In this document: piece after piece, positions 32,521 through 43,314 of the stretch
Layout: every line of letters starts with the position of its first letter
Numbering within the stretch: position 1 is the stretch's first letter
Origin: Blastobasis lacticolella
Taxonomy: Eukaryota > Arthropoda > Insecta > Lepidoptera > Blastobasidae
Reading direction: 5' to 3'
DNA: 64,000 nt
NCBI GenBank assembly: GCA_905147135.1
Contig: LR990049.1
Span: 19,671,428-19,735,427 of the forward strand
Position numbers and translations under genes: made by a program
The notes under the pieces: generated by a model
What the model was told of the DNA's origin: nothing
The model's database searches: none
What the model saw: the letters and a program-made list of their open reading frames with translations, nothing else

Positions 32521-34600
32521 CCAGGCATTTGACCGTCACCTCACCTAGTGGTAAGTGATGAAGCGGCCGATGATGGAGCATGCCTGTCCAGGAACAGCCT
32601 ATTCACTCTAGCCTTGAAGGCATCCAGATTATATTAATCAGGGAACACACTCGCAGGCAACGCATTCCACTCCTTAGCCGTACGCATTATAAAAAGTCGA
32701 GCCAAAGCGGCTCGTGCGGATAGCTGGAAGATCCATGCGCTCGCCCAGATCGCGTCTCCCGATGGCGGAAAGGGGCCGGCGAAATGAGATCGTGCAACTG
32801 CTTCGCACACTCTTCAATGTGCAACCTGTAGAAGACCGACAAACGCGCAACCCTACGCCGATGCTCGAGGCTCTGCAGCTATGCTTCAATCAACTGCGGA
32901 TCACAAATTAATTTCTTTGCACGTTTTTCCACCAAATCCAAAGCAGCCAGTTGGTATTTGGCTGATCCATCCCAGAGGTGGCAGCAGTACTCGGACTTGT
33001 GCTTGATATAACTGAAGCAACTGTCGTGAAGTGAAGTCGAGAGGATTCCAAGTTTTTTAGCTGCAGTCTTGGCTTTTGATTCGATGTACTGTCCTAAGTT
33101 GAGATTGGTTGATAGCTCAACACCCAGGAGCTGTAGGTTGTCGGTAATTTTCACAGATACGCTCCGGAAAGTCGGAGCTAGATGGAATGGACTCATTCAT
33201 CATCATCATCATCAGCCTATACTAGTCCACTGCTGGACATAGGCCTCCCCCAATGAGCGCCAATGCACCCTGTCCTCAGCTTGCTGCATCCAGCATCTAC
33301 CCGCAGCCTTTCGCAAATCGTCACTCCATCTGGCCGGGGGGCGTCCTACACTACGCTTGCCGAGTCGCGGTCTCCACTTAAGAACTCGTTTACCCCAGCG
33401 GTTGTCGGTTCGTCGGCAGATATGGCCAGCCCACTGCCACTTCAGCGTGCTAATTCTGTGCGCTATGTCAGTCACTTTGGTTCTCTGTCGGATTACTTCG
33501 TTACGAATTTTGTCTTTCAGGGAAACTCCGAGCATAGCACGTTCCATAGCACGCTGAGCGAACGCACACCTCGAACAGGTGAATAAGCCGCACCGTAAGT
33601 GTCCACGTCTCGGCACCGTAGGTCATGACAGGTAGGACGCACTGGTTGAAAAGCTTGGTTTTCAAGGATTGTGGTATGGGTGACGTGAAGACTCGGCGAA
33701 GTTTTCCGAATGCCGCCCAGCCCAGCTGAATCCGCCTCTTGGCCTCTTTCTCAAAATTGCCTCCACCTAACTGCAAGGTTTGCCCCAGATATGTATATTC
33801 AGATACAATTTCAAGGCGAAGGCCATTTACGACTACAGGACTCTGGTTAACGTGGACATTAATCATGACTTTCGTTTTGTCTAGATTCATGCCGATACCT
33901 ATCCGCTGCGAGGCTGATGCTAGGCCAGCCAGCATCCGCTGCAGCTCCTCCAGCGACTCCGCCACTAGGACTATGTCATCTGCAAATCTTAAGTGCGTCA
34001 GATGTTCGCCGTTTATGTTGCCTTTCCAGTCCAGCGTCTTGATCATATCCTCCAATGCATTTGTGAACAGTTTTGGGGAGATAACATCCCCTTGTCTCAC
34101 TCCTCTGTGCAATTGGATGGGTTTAGACTGCTGGTCCTGTACTTGGACAATCATGTTGGCGCCTTGATACAAGCTTTTCAGCACTTCGATGTAACGATAG
34201 TCCACTTGGCATCGCTGTAGGGATTCCAGAACAGCCCTGGTCTCGATGGAGTCAAAGGCTTTCTCATAGTCCACAAAAGCTAGACACAGGGGCTGATTAT
34301 ACTCCTCGGACTTCTGTATAATCTGCCTCACTGTGTGAATGTGGTCTATGGTGCTATACCCTCCTCGAAACCCGGCCTGCTCTGGTGGTTGAAACTCGTC
34401 GAGTCTCCGAGCGAGGCGATTCGTGATGACTCTGGAAAACAGCTTATAGACGTGGCTCAGGAGTGAGCACGATAGATGGAATGGACTCCGTTTAGCGGAA
34501 AACAAACACGCCTGTGTTTTGGTGGCGTTGAACGACACTAGACTCTCTACAATATCATTTCTAGTTATTCCCATGCTTTTTCCGACCACCGACCACCGAA
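32521..34600 (-). mobile_element. CR1/Jockey-like LINE remnant hosting a nested RTE copy
   Basis: Read on the minus strand from about 34600: SFNATKTQACLFSAKRSPFH, then, after the nested RTE (34472-33195), APTFRSVSVKITDNLQLLGV, YCCHLWDGSAKYQL and LVEKRAKKLICD. Degraded C-terminal sequence follows to 32521, including the typical 3' phrase 'cacctagtggtaagtgatg'. The FNxxKTQ, LLGV and HLWxGxxK blocks identify the C-terminal half of a CR1/Jockey-like reverse transcriptase. The polymerase core is missing and the frame shifts near the end. Without the insert the two halves rejoin exactly across one copy of the 16-bp target. Confidence 0.85.
33195..34472 (-). mobile_element. Nested RTE-clade retrotransposon, 5'-truncated, with 16-bp target duplication
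   Basis: The minus strand encodes most of an RTE reverse transcriptase. FRGGYSTIDHIHTVRQI, the first catalytic aspartate block AFVDYEKAFDS, GVRQGDVISPKLF, the core LRFADDIVLVAES and MTYGAETWTL are all present and open from 34471 to about 33610. The frame then shifts by one near 33560-33610, and the C-terminal end RAMERAMLGVSLKDKIRN to EAYVQQWTSIG is in another frame to 33212. An ATG trinucleotide tail (33197-33211) ends it. Flanking tagatggaatggactc repeats lie at 33179-33194 and 34473-34488. The endonuclease is lost, so it cannot move by itself. Confidence 0.92.
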
Positions 34601-34603
34601 AAT

Positions 34604-35304
34604 AATGCCTTTATTACATTGTTGACTAACCAATTTATTATCTCATAAAATGATCGGTTTGGCAAACAATGATTACAAACAGATTTATTTACATGATTAC
34701 CTACTAATATGCCTTTGCCAAGTGAATCGGAATATATTATGGTGCGTGCTGAACCCTTTGCCGTGTCCGTAGTGCTCGCCAATCTCGTTATGGCGGCGGC
34801 GTAAGAGGTATCCACGACTGCCGGGGCGGCTGAGGTCTTGTGGGGCCTGGCGACCGCGGGCTGGATGTGGGTCGCGGGGGCTATAGAGCGCGTCGATCTC
34901 CTTGCTATGGTGGCATAGGAGGTAGCCGCAATGGCCGGTGCGGCTGAGGCCTTGAATGGCCCGTCGACCGCGGGCTGGATGTGGGCCGCATGGGCCGTAA
35001 AATGCGTCGTTCTTCTCGCAGCGGCGGCATAAGACGTGGCCGCGGCGGCCGGGGCGGCTGAGGATTTGTGGGGCCCGATGACCGCACGTACGATGTGGGC
35101 CGCGGTGGAAGCGGTGACCGTGAATGCTGGGGCGGCTAAGACCTTACACCTGGCGACTACGGGCTCGACGTTAACCGCGGGGTCCGCGATTCTCGCAGGA
35201 CCTCTTGCATTATTTATAAAAATCGCGCAAGGTTTTAAGGGATAAATCACAAAAAATTCAATGTCATAATTTATTTTTGTAATAATAATGGGCAAATATA
35301 TCAA
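34604..35304 (-). pseudogene. Ala/Pro-rich tandem-repeat reading frame with SDSLGKG motif, LINE ORF1-like
   Basis: Open for 247 codons (35304-34561). A low-complexity Ala/Thr/His-rich half holds three full 38-residue repeats, each with SAAPA and ATSYA-type cores followed by RRxT. Then comes GSARTIIYSDSLGKGILVGN and CNHCLPNRSFYEIINWLV. The (Y)SDSLGKG block followed by a cysteine and Pro-x-x-Ser/Phe stretch resembles the SGNH/GDSL esterase-like part of some LINE first ORFs, but the catalytic DxxH is missing because the frame stops. It ends directly against the LINE remnant at 34600, on the same strand. I infer an internally deleted LINE, or a host gene fragment; the family is uncertain. Shadow frames occur on both strands because the repeat is GC-rich. 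Confidence 0.45.
34750..35200. repeat. 114-bp GC-rich tandem repeat, about 3.7 units
   Basis: The phrase 'ctggatgtgggtcgcgg' at 34861 recurs at 34975 and, as 'tacgatgtgggccgcgg', at 35089, exactly 114 bases apart each time. A shorter unit lacking 39 bases follows at about 35164. Both period and deletion are multiples of three, keeping the minus-strand frame open. Confidence 0.85.
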
Positions 35305-37115
35305 AAATTTCGAGCACGCCTCCCTCGCTTCGCGTACGCGGCTTATTTAGAGTACCTATATCACTGTAGGTCACACAAATGTAGAGCTCGCTAAATTTAT
35401 GTCATAATTCACTGAACGTAAATTTTTCACTTTAGACCAATATTATCATAACTTTTCCCAAAGTTTCTTTTTTAGAAATTATTTAAGTTTGGTTAGGTCG
35501 AAAATTCCGAATAATTTAGAAAAAAATTCATAACTCGAAACTATGAACAATCAGATAATATGTATGGGGATGATTCAGATACGTACCCCACAACACGGGG
35601 GACCTAATTTTGTTTTCAGACGTCAATATTTCGTTCTTGTGTACTTGCATCGTTTTATTTTGATTTTGTTGTATGTCAACCAAGGTCTCGCTTGAATGCT
35701 TGAGCAAAACTACTGCAAAGCCAGCCAGGTACATGTGCTAAGATATCAAAGTAAAGAATGCACAGATTACTATAGATAAAGAATGTAGCATTTATTAATG
35801 TAGGATTTATAGGTTATTTGTTGTGAACAATAAAATATCGTAGGTAACGTAGAGGGAGAATAAACAGAGATGACAAGCTAATAATAATACCATGCATGAA
35901 CGAGATCTCAAAATACAAAATCTGCTAGGAATGAAAAGAACAAAGACATTTCTGTCCTTGTCAGAATCCCTATTCGACCAAATTGGGAATAAGTTAAGTC
36001 AAGCTTCAGTCCGGCATTTTGTGATACTTTTTATTCGTCCGGGTTACAAGTGTTTTAGGGATACCAGCTGTTGTACTGAGAAATTATCTTAGTTGAGGTG
36101 TATTAATTTTCTATATGGACCCTAAATTTATCTAGTGCTGTACGCCCAGTGATACATAGTTGTGTTGGTTTACATATCTATAGATTTTATGCCATAGTAT
36201 AAAATGTTAGGAATTGTATAGGTACCTACTCTATCTGAAAATTACAATAGTTCTTTCTGGCTGGCACTTTAGAGTTTTTGGTCCAAAATGAATGATATCT
36301 TTTGCTCTCTGTTTTGAACACTGTCATCGTACGTAACTAAACGATTTGTACTCATGTCTCTATTTTCATTAACCGAAGTATATGCATATCCTACCTGACA
36401 TTTTTTTTGTTTTATTTTTATTTTTTTTTATTACTTGACATATTTAATTCACAGGTATACTATTATGTATACCTATTTAGGCTAGAATATATATTGTCAA
36501 TTTTTTGTAATTTATTCTGTTAGACATTTTATATGTAATTAATAGGTATTCTATTACGTATAGGACATTTATTCGGTATACTTTTATTTTTTATTTATTT
36601 TTAACAGATTCTTATTATTAATGTAATTACTTATTTAATTCCATGTTAATTATTATTATTTATATTATGACGAAATCTCTGTAAATTGCTTATATGAATC
36701 GTGCAGTATAGTGTAATTTTCATTGATTAATAAATGAATCTAATATTATCTGTAGAGTGCACGAAGATAACTGCGCGCGGCTGAAAATGGAACTTAATTT
36801 GATAGTCTAGTAAAATTGCAAAGACCTTACGGAGTGAAGAGTTTATTTTATCATTGATTTATTCGTTATGACGCGCAGTCTAGTAAATTTATTCGCATGA
36901 TGTACGTCTGATACGTACTGTCTCATATTTAGTCTATTACATGATTCAAACACTTTGGTATAGGTTGCAACACTGGTAGATTGAGTCTGTCCCTTTCGGG
37001 TATACGCGCTTGTCATATCCATTTGATTATTGATCCTAGGTAGGTAATAACTTTGGATTACGTACGTACGGAGTGCTCGCAAACAAAAACGATCATATTG
37101 ACATATCGGTTCATT
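35305..37115. other. No feature recognised
   Basis: AT-rich, with long T- and A-runs around 36410-36730. Open frames are short and without motif. The promoter of the small gene at 37116 should lie at its right end, but I see no TATA box in the expected place. Confidence 0.45.
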
Positions 37116-38629
37116 ATGACTATCAAATTGAAACTGAACTATCGAATTGCGGAAGAAGCGCGGCTGCTAGCTGAAGAGAAATGGCTAATCTCTGCATTGG
37201 CAGCCCTTGAGAAACAACGAAACATTCTACAGGTAATAACTCTTCATCACCGTTATCAAAATCAGCCATTTCATTTTAAAAAGTGGGAGAAACTAAAGTC
37301 CAATTTTTCTCGCACTTCTTGCCAATCCAAAAACCACACAACAGACACAGACAGACAGACAGGTGGAAAAGGATACCCACTGGTCTAATCTGGTCTGATA
37401 ATGTATACTTACATTATCAATTCATATTAATTTCTTCTCAGCCTTTTTATAATTAAGTAAATCCATCGTCATCCTCATCATTTACCACCAGAGGGGCTAT
37501 TGGCTATCTCAGTGGACAACTGAATTTGACATAAAAAAATTTTAGACTACTCTAATTTGGTAGATGTTTTTGCCAGCGGCCAACGTAGACGACGTAGTGT
37601 AGAATAATCTAATGTCAAATTCAGTTGCCGATTGAGTTACCCAATAGTCCCGCTGTGATGGGTAGACAGCATAGATTTTTACTTTTTAAGTATTATGTCA
37701 TTTAACCTTAAAAAGTAACAAATGTTTTTTACTCACTACGGTTTGATAAAAAAATTTTTTTTTATCAAACCGTAGTGAGTATAACGGTCAAAGTAACCGA
37801 AGTGGCAAATTGTGAGATTCTTTGGAAAAATCAAAGTTATTGACACAGAAAATGGCTAAACTGGGCAAAATAGGCTCACGAATTGGAAGTTGGCAATTTT
37901 TTGGTGAAAAGGTCTATGTTTAAGAAGTAATTATGCAAAGTCACTACCAAAGCAAACTTGTAGTTTTGTAGAAAAAAATATTTAATGTTATAGTTTTATC
38001 GTAATATCTGGCAATATATTGACAGGTTTCATTCATGTTTTCGTTATTTGTAGTCTATGTGACAAAGGTATGATATCATACAGCCACAACTAAAACTGAA
38101 TTATTGTTGGGTAAAACACAAATGGTTTATAAAATAACAATTACTGTATCGTTTTTATAAAATATGCTGAATTACTTTTAATTATAATGGTTAATGCTAA
38201 ATTAATCGTTATCTCAGAGAGAAACGCAACGGTATAGAATCTATCAAAAACGTAATTATTAGGTCACAGAGGGGTTAGGTTGCGAGGAGCGAAGCGACAA
38301 GAATGTTAGTTGTTATGAACCACCGCACCAATTAACAGGCGTTATTCGCTTATAAATATGTACTTAAAATTCTTTCCAACTTCGAAACTTCGACCCTCTC
38401 CCCGCAACTCCTAAATTTGCTAGTTAAGTGGATAAACTGGAGTTGGAGCTTTTTGATTACTAACCTCAAATTTCAAATTTAAAGCGTTTGCTTTGGTGGG
38501 GCGTGGGTTTGGGGGGGTACCTCCCACCCACATGGATTTACATGTGATTTAATACTTAACCTAAATGTCAATGTATTGTTGCAGGGCCTTGAAACTCTCC
38601 ATGATGGCGATGGCAAGAAGAAGAAATAG
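37116..38629 (+). CDS. Putative 53-aa lysine-tailed helical microprotein, two exons
   Basis: Exon 1 (37116-37232) encodes 39 residues and ends ACAG|GTAATA. Exon 2 (38585-38629) follows TATTGTTGCAG and encodes GLETLHDGDGKKKK before the stop; both are phase 0. The peptide has IAEEARLLAEEKWLISALAA followed by LEKQRN, an amphipathic helix or coiled coil with Leu/Ala spacing, and a basic C-terminus. Start choice: the frame is open back to 37053, but 37116 starts just before the helical part. A possible ATTAAA poly(A) signal lies at 38707. Resemblance to the N-terminal helix of the small snRNA-activating complex subunit SNAPC5 is a weak guess from leucine/glutamate spacing. The splice sites and frame are seen; a real transcript is inferred. 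Confidence 0.5.
37491..37652. mobile_element. Foldback element, simple copy (family of 10381)
   Basis: Begins GAGGGGCTATTGGCTATCTC and ends with the near-complement 'gagttacccaatagtcccgc'. Its length of about 160 bp equals the first part of the composite copy at 10381-10541. It lies in the intron of the small gene. Confidence 0.75.
37730..37781. repeat. Near-perfect palindrome, about 25-base arms, no loop
   Basis: The arm TACTCACTACGGTTTGATA (37730-37748) followed by an A-run is mirrored by a T-run and TATCAAACCGTAGTGAGTA ending at 37781. The only asymmetry is the run lengths (7 A, 9 T). It looks like two transposon ends joined head to head. It lies in the intron of the small gene. Confidence 0.85.
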
Positions 38630-39547
38630 TGTGAATTTTTTGTAGTAGTGGATCACATTTTGAGCATTTAATGAATTAATTCCATTTTCATGTATGTTTT
38701 TATTTGATTAAAATGATTAATTTCTCGTTGTTCCTTTTTTTTAAAAGACTATGTTACTTAAGAAGAATTATTATTTTTTGTCCATTCTTTCGATTGGCAT
38801 CATAAAAATAGCGGTGTTTTTTTTTCACATTTAAGTCGGTTCGATTTCCAGACAAAGCAAGTAACTTTTAGAATATCTTTGAATGCAGTATCACTAACTT
38901 TTAAAAATACCATAAAGTATTCTTTCAAAAAAATATCCTTTTTACGATATTTAAGGTACTTTCCCTTCATGTCTCATAGTCTTGGAACATCCTGCGGCTT
39001 TAGCCAAGAGGTTTCGTTAATCTACAATCGTTTGTGGTAGAAAAAATGTACGGGATTTGATATAAGCTAACGTTATCTGACATAAACTATTTGTGGTATA
39101 AATTCTTGGTCCATAGACAATTCACGTACTTTCGGTGTACAAAGGAGGCGGATTGGCGGATGATCCTACACAATCAGAGTCAATGTAGATGTTGGTAGAA
39201 ATAGTCGAACTTTGACCTGTAAATTTTCAACCATACACGCATCACGCAAGCGGAGCTGTCAAAGATGGCTAGACCGGCTATATACCTATTCATATTTTTC
39301 TTGCCTAGGGAAACACACGGTTAGACAGTCCATCTGATGATGCGCAGCCACAGTCGTCCAGGGTCTTAAGTCCGCTAATTTACTAAATGCTCGATTGAAT
39401 AATAATCGGATTGCAATCGCAGCTCAATGGCAGTATTACACGTTTTAAAACTGCCCTTGGATTTGGATTGCCATTCGTTTACCATTCGATAGAACGAAGT
39501 AAATTAGCGGACTGTGCACAGGACATTTTGAAATAATTTTGGATTCG
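38630..39547. other. 3' flank of the small gene; nothing recognised
   Basis: AT-rich sequence without coding signal. A short 'gtctcatagtcttggaac'-type stretch and GC-neutral sequence follow. No repeat boundary could be fixed. Confidence 0.4.
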
Positions 39548-39838
39548 TATAATTCGTCGCTTTCCCTCTGTATCTATCTAAGTACGCTTAGATCTTTTAA
39601 ACTACCCAACGGATTTTAATGCGGTTTTCAACAATAGATAGAATTATTCAAGAGGAAGGTTTATACGCAAGAAAAAGTAAGTAGGGGTAACGTAAGTATA
39701 GGGTAGATGTAGTGCAGGTGTAGGGTAGGTGCAGGGTAGGTTATATGTGTAGGGAAGGTGTAGGGGTAGGATAGGGAAGGGGTAGGCCGACACGCGAACG
39801 AAGTTGCGCCATCTCAACTAGTCTAGTTAAATAATGTG
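39548..39838 (+). repeat. Helitron-like dispersed repeat with GTAGGG-type expansion
   Basis: Contains 'aacggattttaatgcggttt', 'caagaggaaggtttata' and then a degenerate GTAGG/GGGTAGGT run at about 39679-39788, followed by 'cgaacgaagttgcg'. The same order occurs at 53900-54063, and a shorter relative without the run is at 40448-40590. The wording resembles non-autonomous lepidopteran Helitron-type repeats. Ends are not proven. Confidence 0.5.
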
Positions 39839-39997
39839 GATCAAAATCCCATCGTCGGAGGTTTTTCTTTGGGATCGAGATAAAGCCGTACAAATTTTAG
39901 TACCTTCTGTTTCTACGTGAAATTTCTATATTTATTTTACAAAGTATTATATTAAAAAAAATATTACATACTTATAATTAAATAGATAAAATAAATA

Positions 39998-40193
39998 TTC
40001 GTGGACAAATTCACGCAGCGCTATCTAGCCCCAAACTAAGCAAAGCTTGTACTATGAGTGCTAGATAACTGATATACTACTTATATACTTTTTAAATACA
40101 TACTTATTATACATAGAACACTTAGACCCGTAACAGAAATTAAAATTCATCATTTCAATTTCGGCCTGGCCGGAATCGAACCCGAGACCTCTA
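39998..40193 (-). repeat. SINE-A copy starting at box B (head missing)
   Basis: Minus-strand SINE-A with 3' end at 39998 and reading back to the box B region ('ggaatcgaacccgagacctc'), where it stops at the TAAATAAATA tail of the next copy. It lacks the first half of the tRNA-like head. Confidence 0.85.
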
Positions 40194-40441
40194 ATAAATA
40201 AATAAATAAATATTAGTAGACAAATTCACACAGCGCCATCTAGCCCCAAACTAAGCAAAGCTTGTACTATGGGTGCTAGATAACTGATATACTACTTAAA
40301 TACTTTTAAATACATACTTATTATACATAGAACACCCAGACCCGTAACAGAAATTAAAATTCATCATTTCAATTTCTGCCTGGCCGGGAATCGAACCCGA
40401 GACCTCTTGCGTGGCAGGCCATTGAAACACTCAGGTCGTCA
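40194..40441 (-). repeat. SINE-A full-length copy in tandem
   Basis: A full copy in the same orientation as its neighbour. Its TAAATAAATA-type tail begins at 40194 and its tRNA-like head ends near 40441 ('cactcaggtcgtc'). Body phrases are almost identical to those of the copy at 39998. Confidence 0.88.
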
Positions 40442-40447
40442 ATTAAA

Positions 40448-40590
40448 ATAAAGTCGCTTTCCGCGTCCGTCGGCCTGTGTGCATATCCGCTAACATATTT
40501 TAAGACACGCAACGGATTTTAATGCAGATAATTTCTTCCCGAATGTTCAATCGAAAAAACTCGAGTAAACCCGTGCAAAGCCGGAACTGG
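40448..40590 (+). repeat. Helitron-like repeat, short copy
   Basis: Has 'tcgctttccgcgtccgtc', 'caacggattttaatgcag' and the ending 'cccgtgcaaagccggaactg', typical of dispersed lepidopteran Helitron-like 3' ends. See 39548-39838. Confidence 0.45.
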
Positions 40591-41489
40591 TATTACTTAA
40601 GATAATAAGAAATAAGTCAATAAGGACGCAACATCCGCTGGGTCCACCAGTCGGCTGCATTGCAATCCCAACAAATGCATATTGCCAATCAGCGAAAACT
40701 AAATAAACAATAACCTGGCTAAGTATCTTTACACTTTATATTTACTATATGTTTTAAAGAGCTTTTATTTGTAGCGTGAGGTAATCTCCGTTAGGACTAA
40801 CATACCAACTGTTACAGGTACCATCTTTTTCTTCTTAGTTGGCATCTTCATTGCTGAAGGTCGGATCTAGTTTATTTATTTATTTCATCGACATACTTAT
40901 TGCTAACAGAATTTCCAATCGCAATAGTGTTTATCTCCATCTCCACAGTACCTAATCATAAATATACATTTTATACATGATCAATAGAATAGAATAAATA
41001 AATCATGTCAACAAAATTTAAAAAAGAAATGTCAAAATACAATAGGCAGGTATCCTAACGGGATTTCTTAACAAATACCTATATAAACATTTATTGACAC
41101 CAATACAAAAATATTATGTCAAATTAAAATAAATGTCAGTTTAAAAATTAATAATTTATAGAAGATTTTGGTTTCAAAGTTTCGAAATAACGACCCGCTA
41201 TTATGTTGATATTGCCTTTGGTACATGTAAATATGTCTAAACTAGAGTCGTAAGCAAGAATACAATTCATGTAGGTTAGAGCGAGCTCCAGACTCTACGA
41301 ACAGCTTTTGTTTGTGGACTCGTACCATATCTCATATGAACCGGGGAACCGAAAAAGTAACGTTAAAAGGTTTATTACATATACACATATCAGTCACAAT
41401 CAGCAGGGGTTTCTATATTCAGGACCAACTTAACGTCGTCAGCATATATAAGGCACAAACTATGTTGGACTACTCTAAAATGTTGGCCA
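40591..41489. other. No feature recognised
   Basis: AT-rich sequence with a TTTATTTATTTAT run near 40872. No gene is seen. Confidence 0.4.
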
Positions 41490-41860
41490 CTCGCTGTACC
41501 AGACTCTTCCATGTGGTTCCGTCCTCGGCGGTCTTAATAGCGTTAGCTATTGGCAGGCCAGTAAGTATCTTTATCTGGTCTGACCAGCGGGTAAGCGATC
41601 GACCGCGCGGTCTTTTCCCGTCAACCTGACCAACCACTATAAGTTTTTCGAGACTATACCGGTTTCTGCGAGCAACGTGTCCGTAATATGTGAGTATCCA
41701 CCGGTATCAGATAGTGGACAGGTACCTATAGTATATAATCTAGCATCGTTACAAGTCTGAAGAAGCCCCCTGGATGGTACCAACAATGTGATGATGCATA
41801 GCTTTGTCCTCACAGTGACGAGCACTTGTGTTTCAGCTTTTTTATACATGAAGACTAAAT
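41490..41860 (-). mobile_element. LINE reverse transcriptase C-terminal remnant
   Basis: The minus frame reads RPRGRSLTRWSDQIKILTGL, IANAIKTAEDGTTWKSLV and QRVAN. The GR(S/P)xTRWSDxIK block and the W-x-x-LV-x-R ending identify the tail of a LINE-type ORF2. Upstream sequence to 41860 has only degraded similarity. Confidence 0.65.
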
Positions 41861-41949
41861 GCATAAATATTTAAACACAAAAACAGGACATCAATAGTCC
41901 AGTCTTCTAGGAAAATGCCTAAACCTAATTCCAATCTATAGCCGTGAAA

Positions 41950-42060
41950 ATATATACAACACAATACAAAACTCTTTATTAGCACAGCAAAGAACACAAA
42001 TACAGATACAAAATATATGGTAGGTAGTACAAAGGGCGGTCTTATCACTAATGTGATCTC
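41950..42060. repeat. Dispersed repeat with 'aaactctttatt' start
   Basis: 'caaaactctttattagcac' to 'gggcggtcttatcactaa' matches the interruption inside the SINE-A copy at 29387-29480 in order. Similar 'tttattgcac' starts occur at 54718 and 48262. Confidence 0.45.
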
Positions 42061-42215
42061 TTCCAGACAACCTTGGAAACAAACACAGGATTATAGCAGC
42101 AGACAGGTAGTGCACACAAAAGCAATACTTATAATGAAAAAATAATATAAACCTTTTAGATATTTAACACTTTGTGTTGTCACTTCATGATGGAACTCCA
42201 TTATTATGAATTAAA

Positions 42216-42361
42216 TCACTTTTTGTACACTAAAGTGGAACACTTTATTAAATAGCAAACGGTTTCGAATTTCTCATCTCATCCTGAAGATGAGTAGTTC
42301 GAAACCGGTTGCAATTTAATAAAATTTGTATAATAAAGTGGAACTAGTGTACAAAATGTGA
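42216..42361. mobile_element. Foldback element with nested hairpin
   Basis: TCACTTTTTGTACACTA (42216-42232) and the complement of TCACATTTTGTACACTA (42345-42361) are terminal inverted repeats with one mismatch. 'gtggaac' and 'ttta' motifs are also mirrored. The centre (about 42259-42310) is a second hairpin around 'ggtttcgaa' and 'ttcgaaacc'. Confidence 0.6.
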
Positions 42362-42536
42362 TATATTTCAAATACCTATTAGGTATAACCTAATTTCAGG
42401 TCATAGCCCACAATCAATGGGTTTTTACATCACGATATCACAGTTAGTCCGCATTGGGAATTTTATTATTTATTTCACGAAAGTGTTCAGATTAGATTAA
42501 ATTGCCATCGGTAATCTAACCGTGCGGCGTGCGGCG

Positions 42537-42783
42537 GCGTGTGCCGTGTGGTGTCGAGCAGAGTAGAATAGCATCAACCCCTTACATTCGTGGGGGTCGT
42601 ACAAGGAGACCACTGTTTTCGAGGCAAAAAATCTAGTCTCCATAGACTTGAAAATGGTCAGCAGCGTTTTCCATTGATACATTTATAACACTGCGATCTC
42701 TAACCCGCCTGTCGTGTGTGGAGATTATGTCAATAACCTCTCATGGGAGTGGCAGTCCTGCAGTGGACTGTTATGGATGATGA
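42537..42783 (+). repeat. Repeat-F copy, inverted orientation
   Basis: Carries the repeat-F phrases in reverse order: 'gagcagagtagaatagcatc', 'acattcgtgggggtcgtaca', 'taacccgcctg', 'ccactgca'-type and a GATGATGAT end. Compare 6767-6965 and 46436-46985. The insert between the phrases is diverged. Confidence 0.6.
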
Positions 42784-43153
42784 TCCTGGGGTTCAAGGAT
42801 GAGTTCTTGGGGTCTAAGGATCAGCTAATGGCCCATTCATTCAGACAATTTAATTTGGCTAACGATGCATCAAAGGTGCGCTTATACGGGCCATTTTTAA
42901 AGCAATAATTGCCCGTAAACAGAAATAGATCAATCAGCAGCAACTTCAATCAAATGCGGCAATTGTTTCATCAGTATTCCAAATGTTTATTTTTTCCGTT
43001 TTAAACTCATGATTATAAAAGAACTAGAAACCGCTGCCAATAGTTTTATTGCAAGAAGTTTCTCTTCGATTCCAGCAACCACTGTTGACTAGTGAATGTA
43101 TTGCCTACAGTTGTTTCATGTTTCATGTACCATGCGCCATGTCGCCCAACATT

Positions 43154-43291
43154 CATCATCATCCTGGCGTTAATGTCCCGGTTGTGCTCTCGTGCACGAG
43201 GGCCCGGGGTCCGCCATGACCATGATTTAGTATTTGGCAGATCAGGTCATTACGGTGGCGCAACTACCATCTGACCTCCATGACCCTGCTC
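43154..43291 (-). repeat. SINE-B 3' half
   Basis: 'catcatcatcctggcgttaa', 'gtgctctcgtgcacgagggc' and 'catctgacctccatgaccct' align with 2540-2700. The head is missing. Confidence 0.8.
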
Positions 43292-43314
43292 TGCGAATCA
43301 CCTCAAGGTGCATT

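Noticed and set aside
33739..34220. Plus-strand frames opposite the nested RTE
   Set aside because: Antisense shadows of the reverse transcriptase frame.
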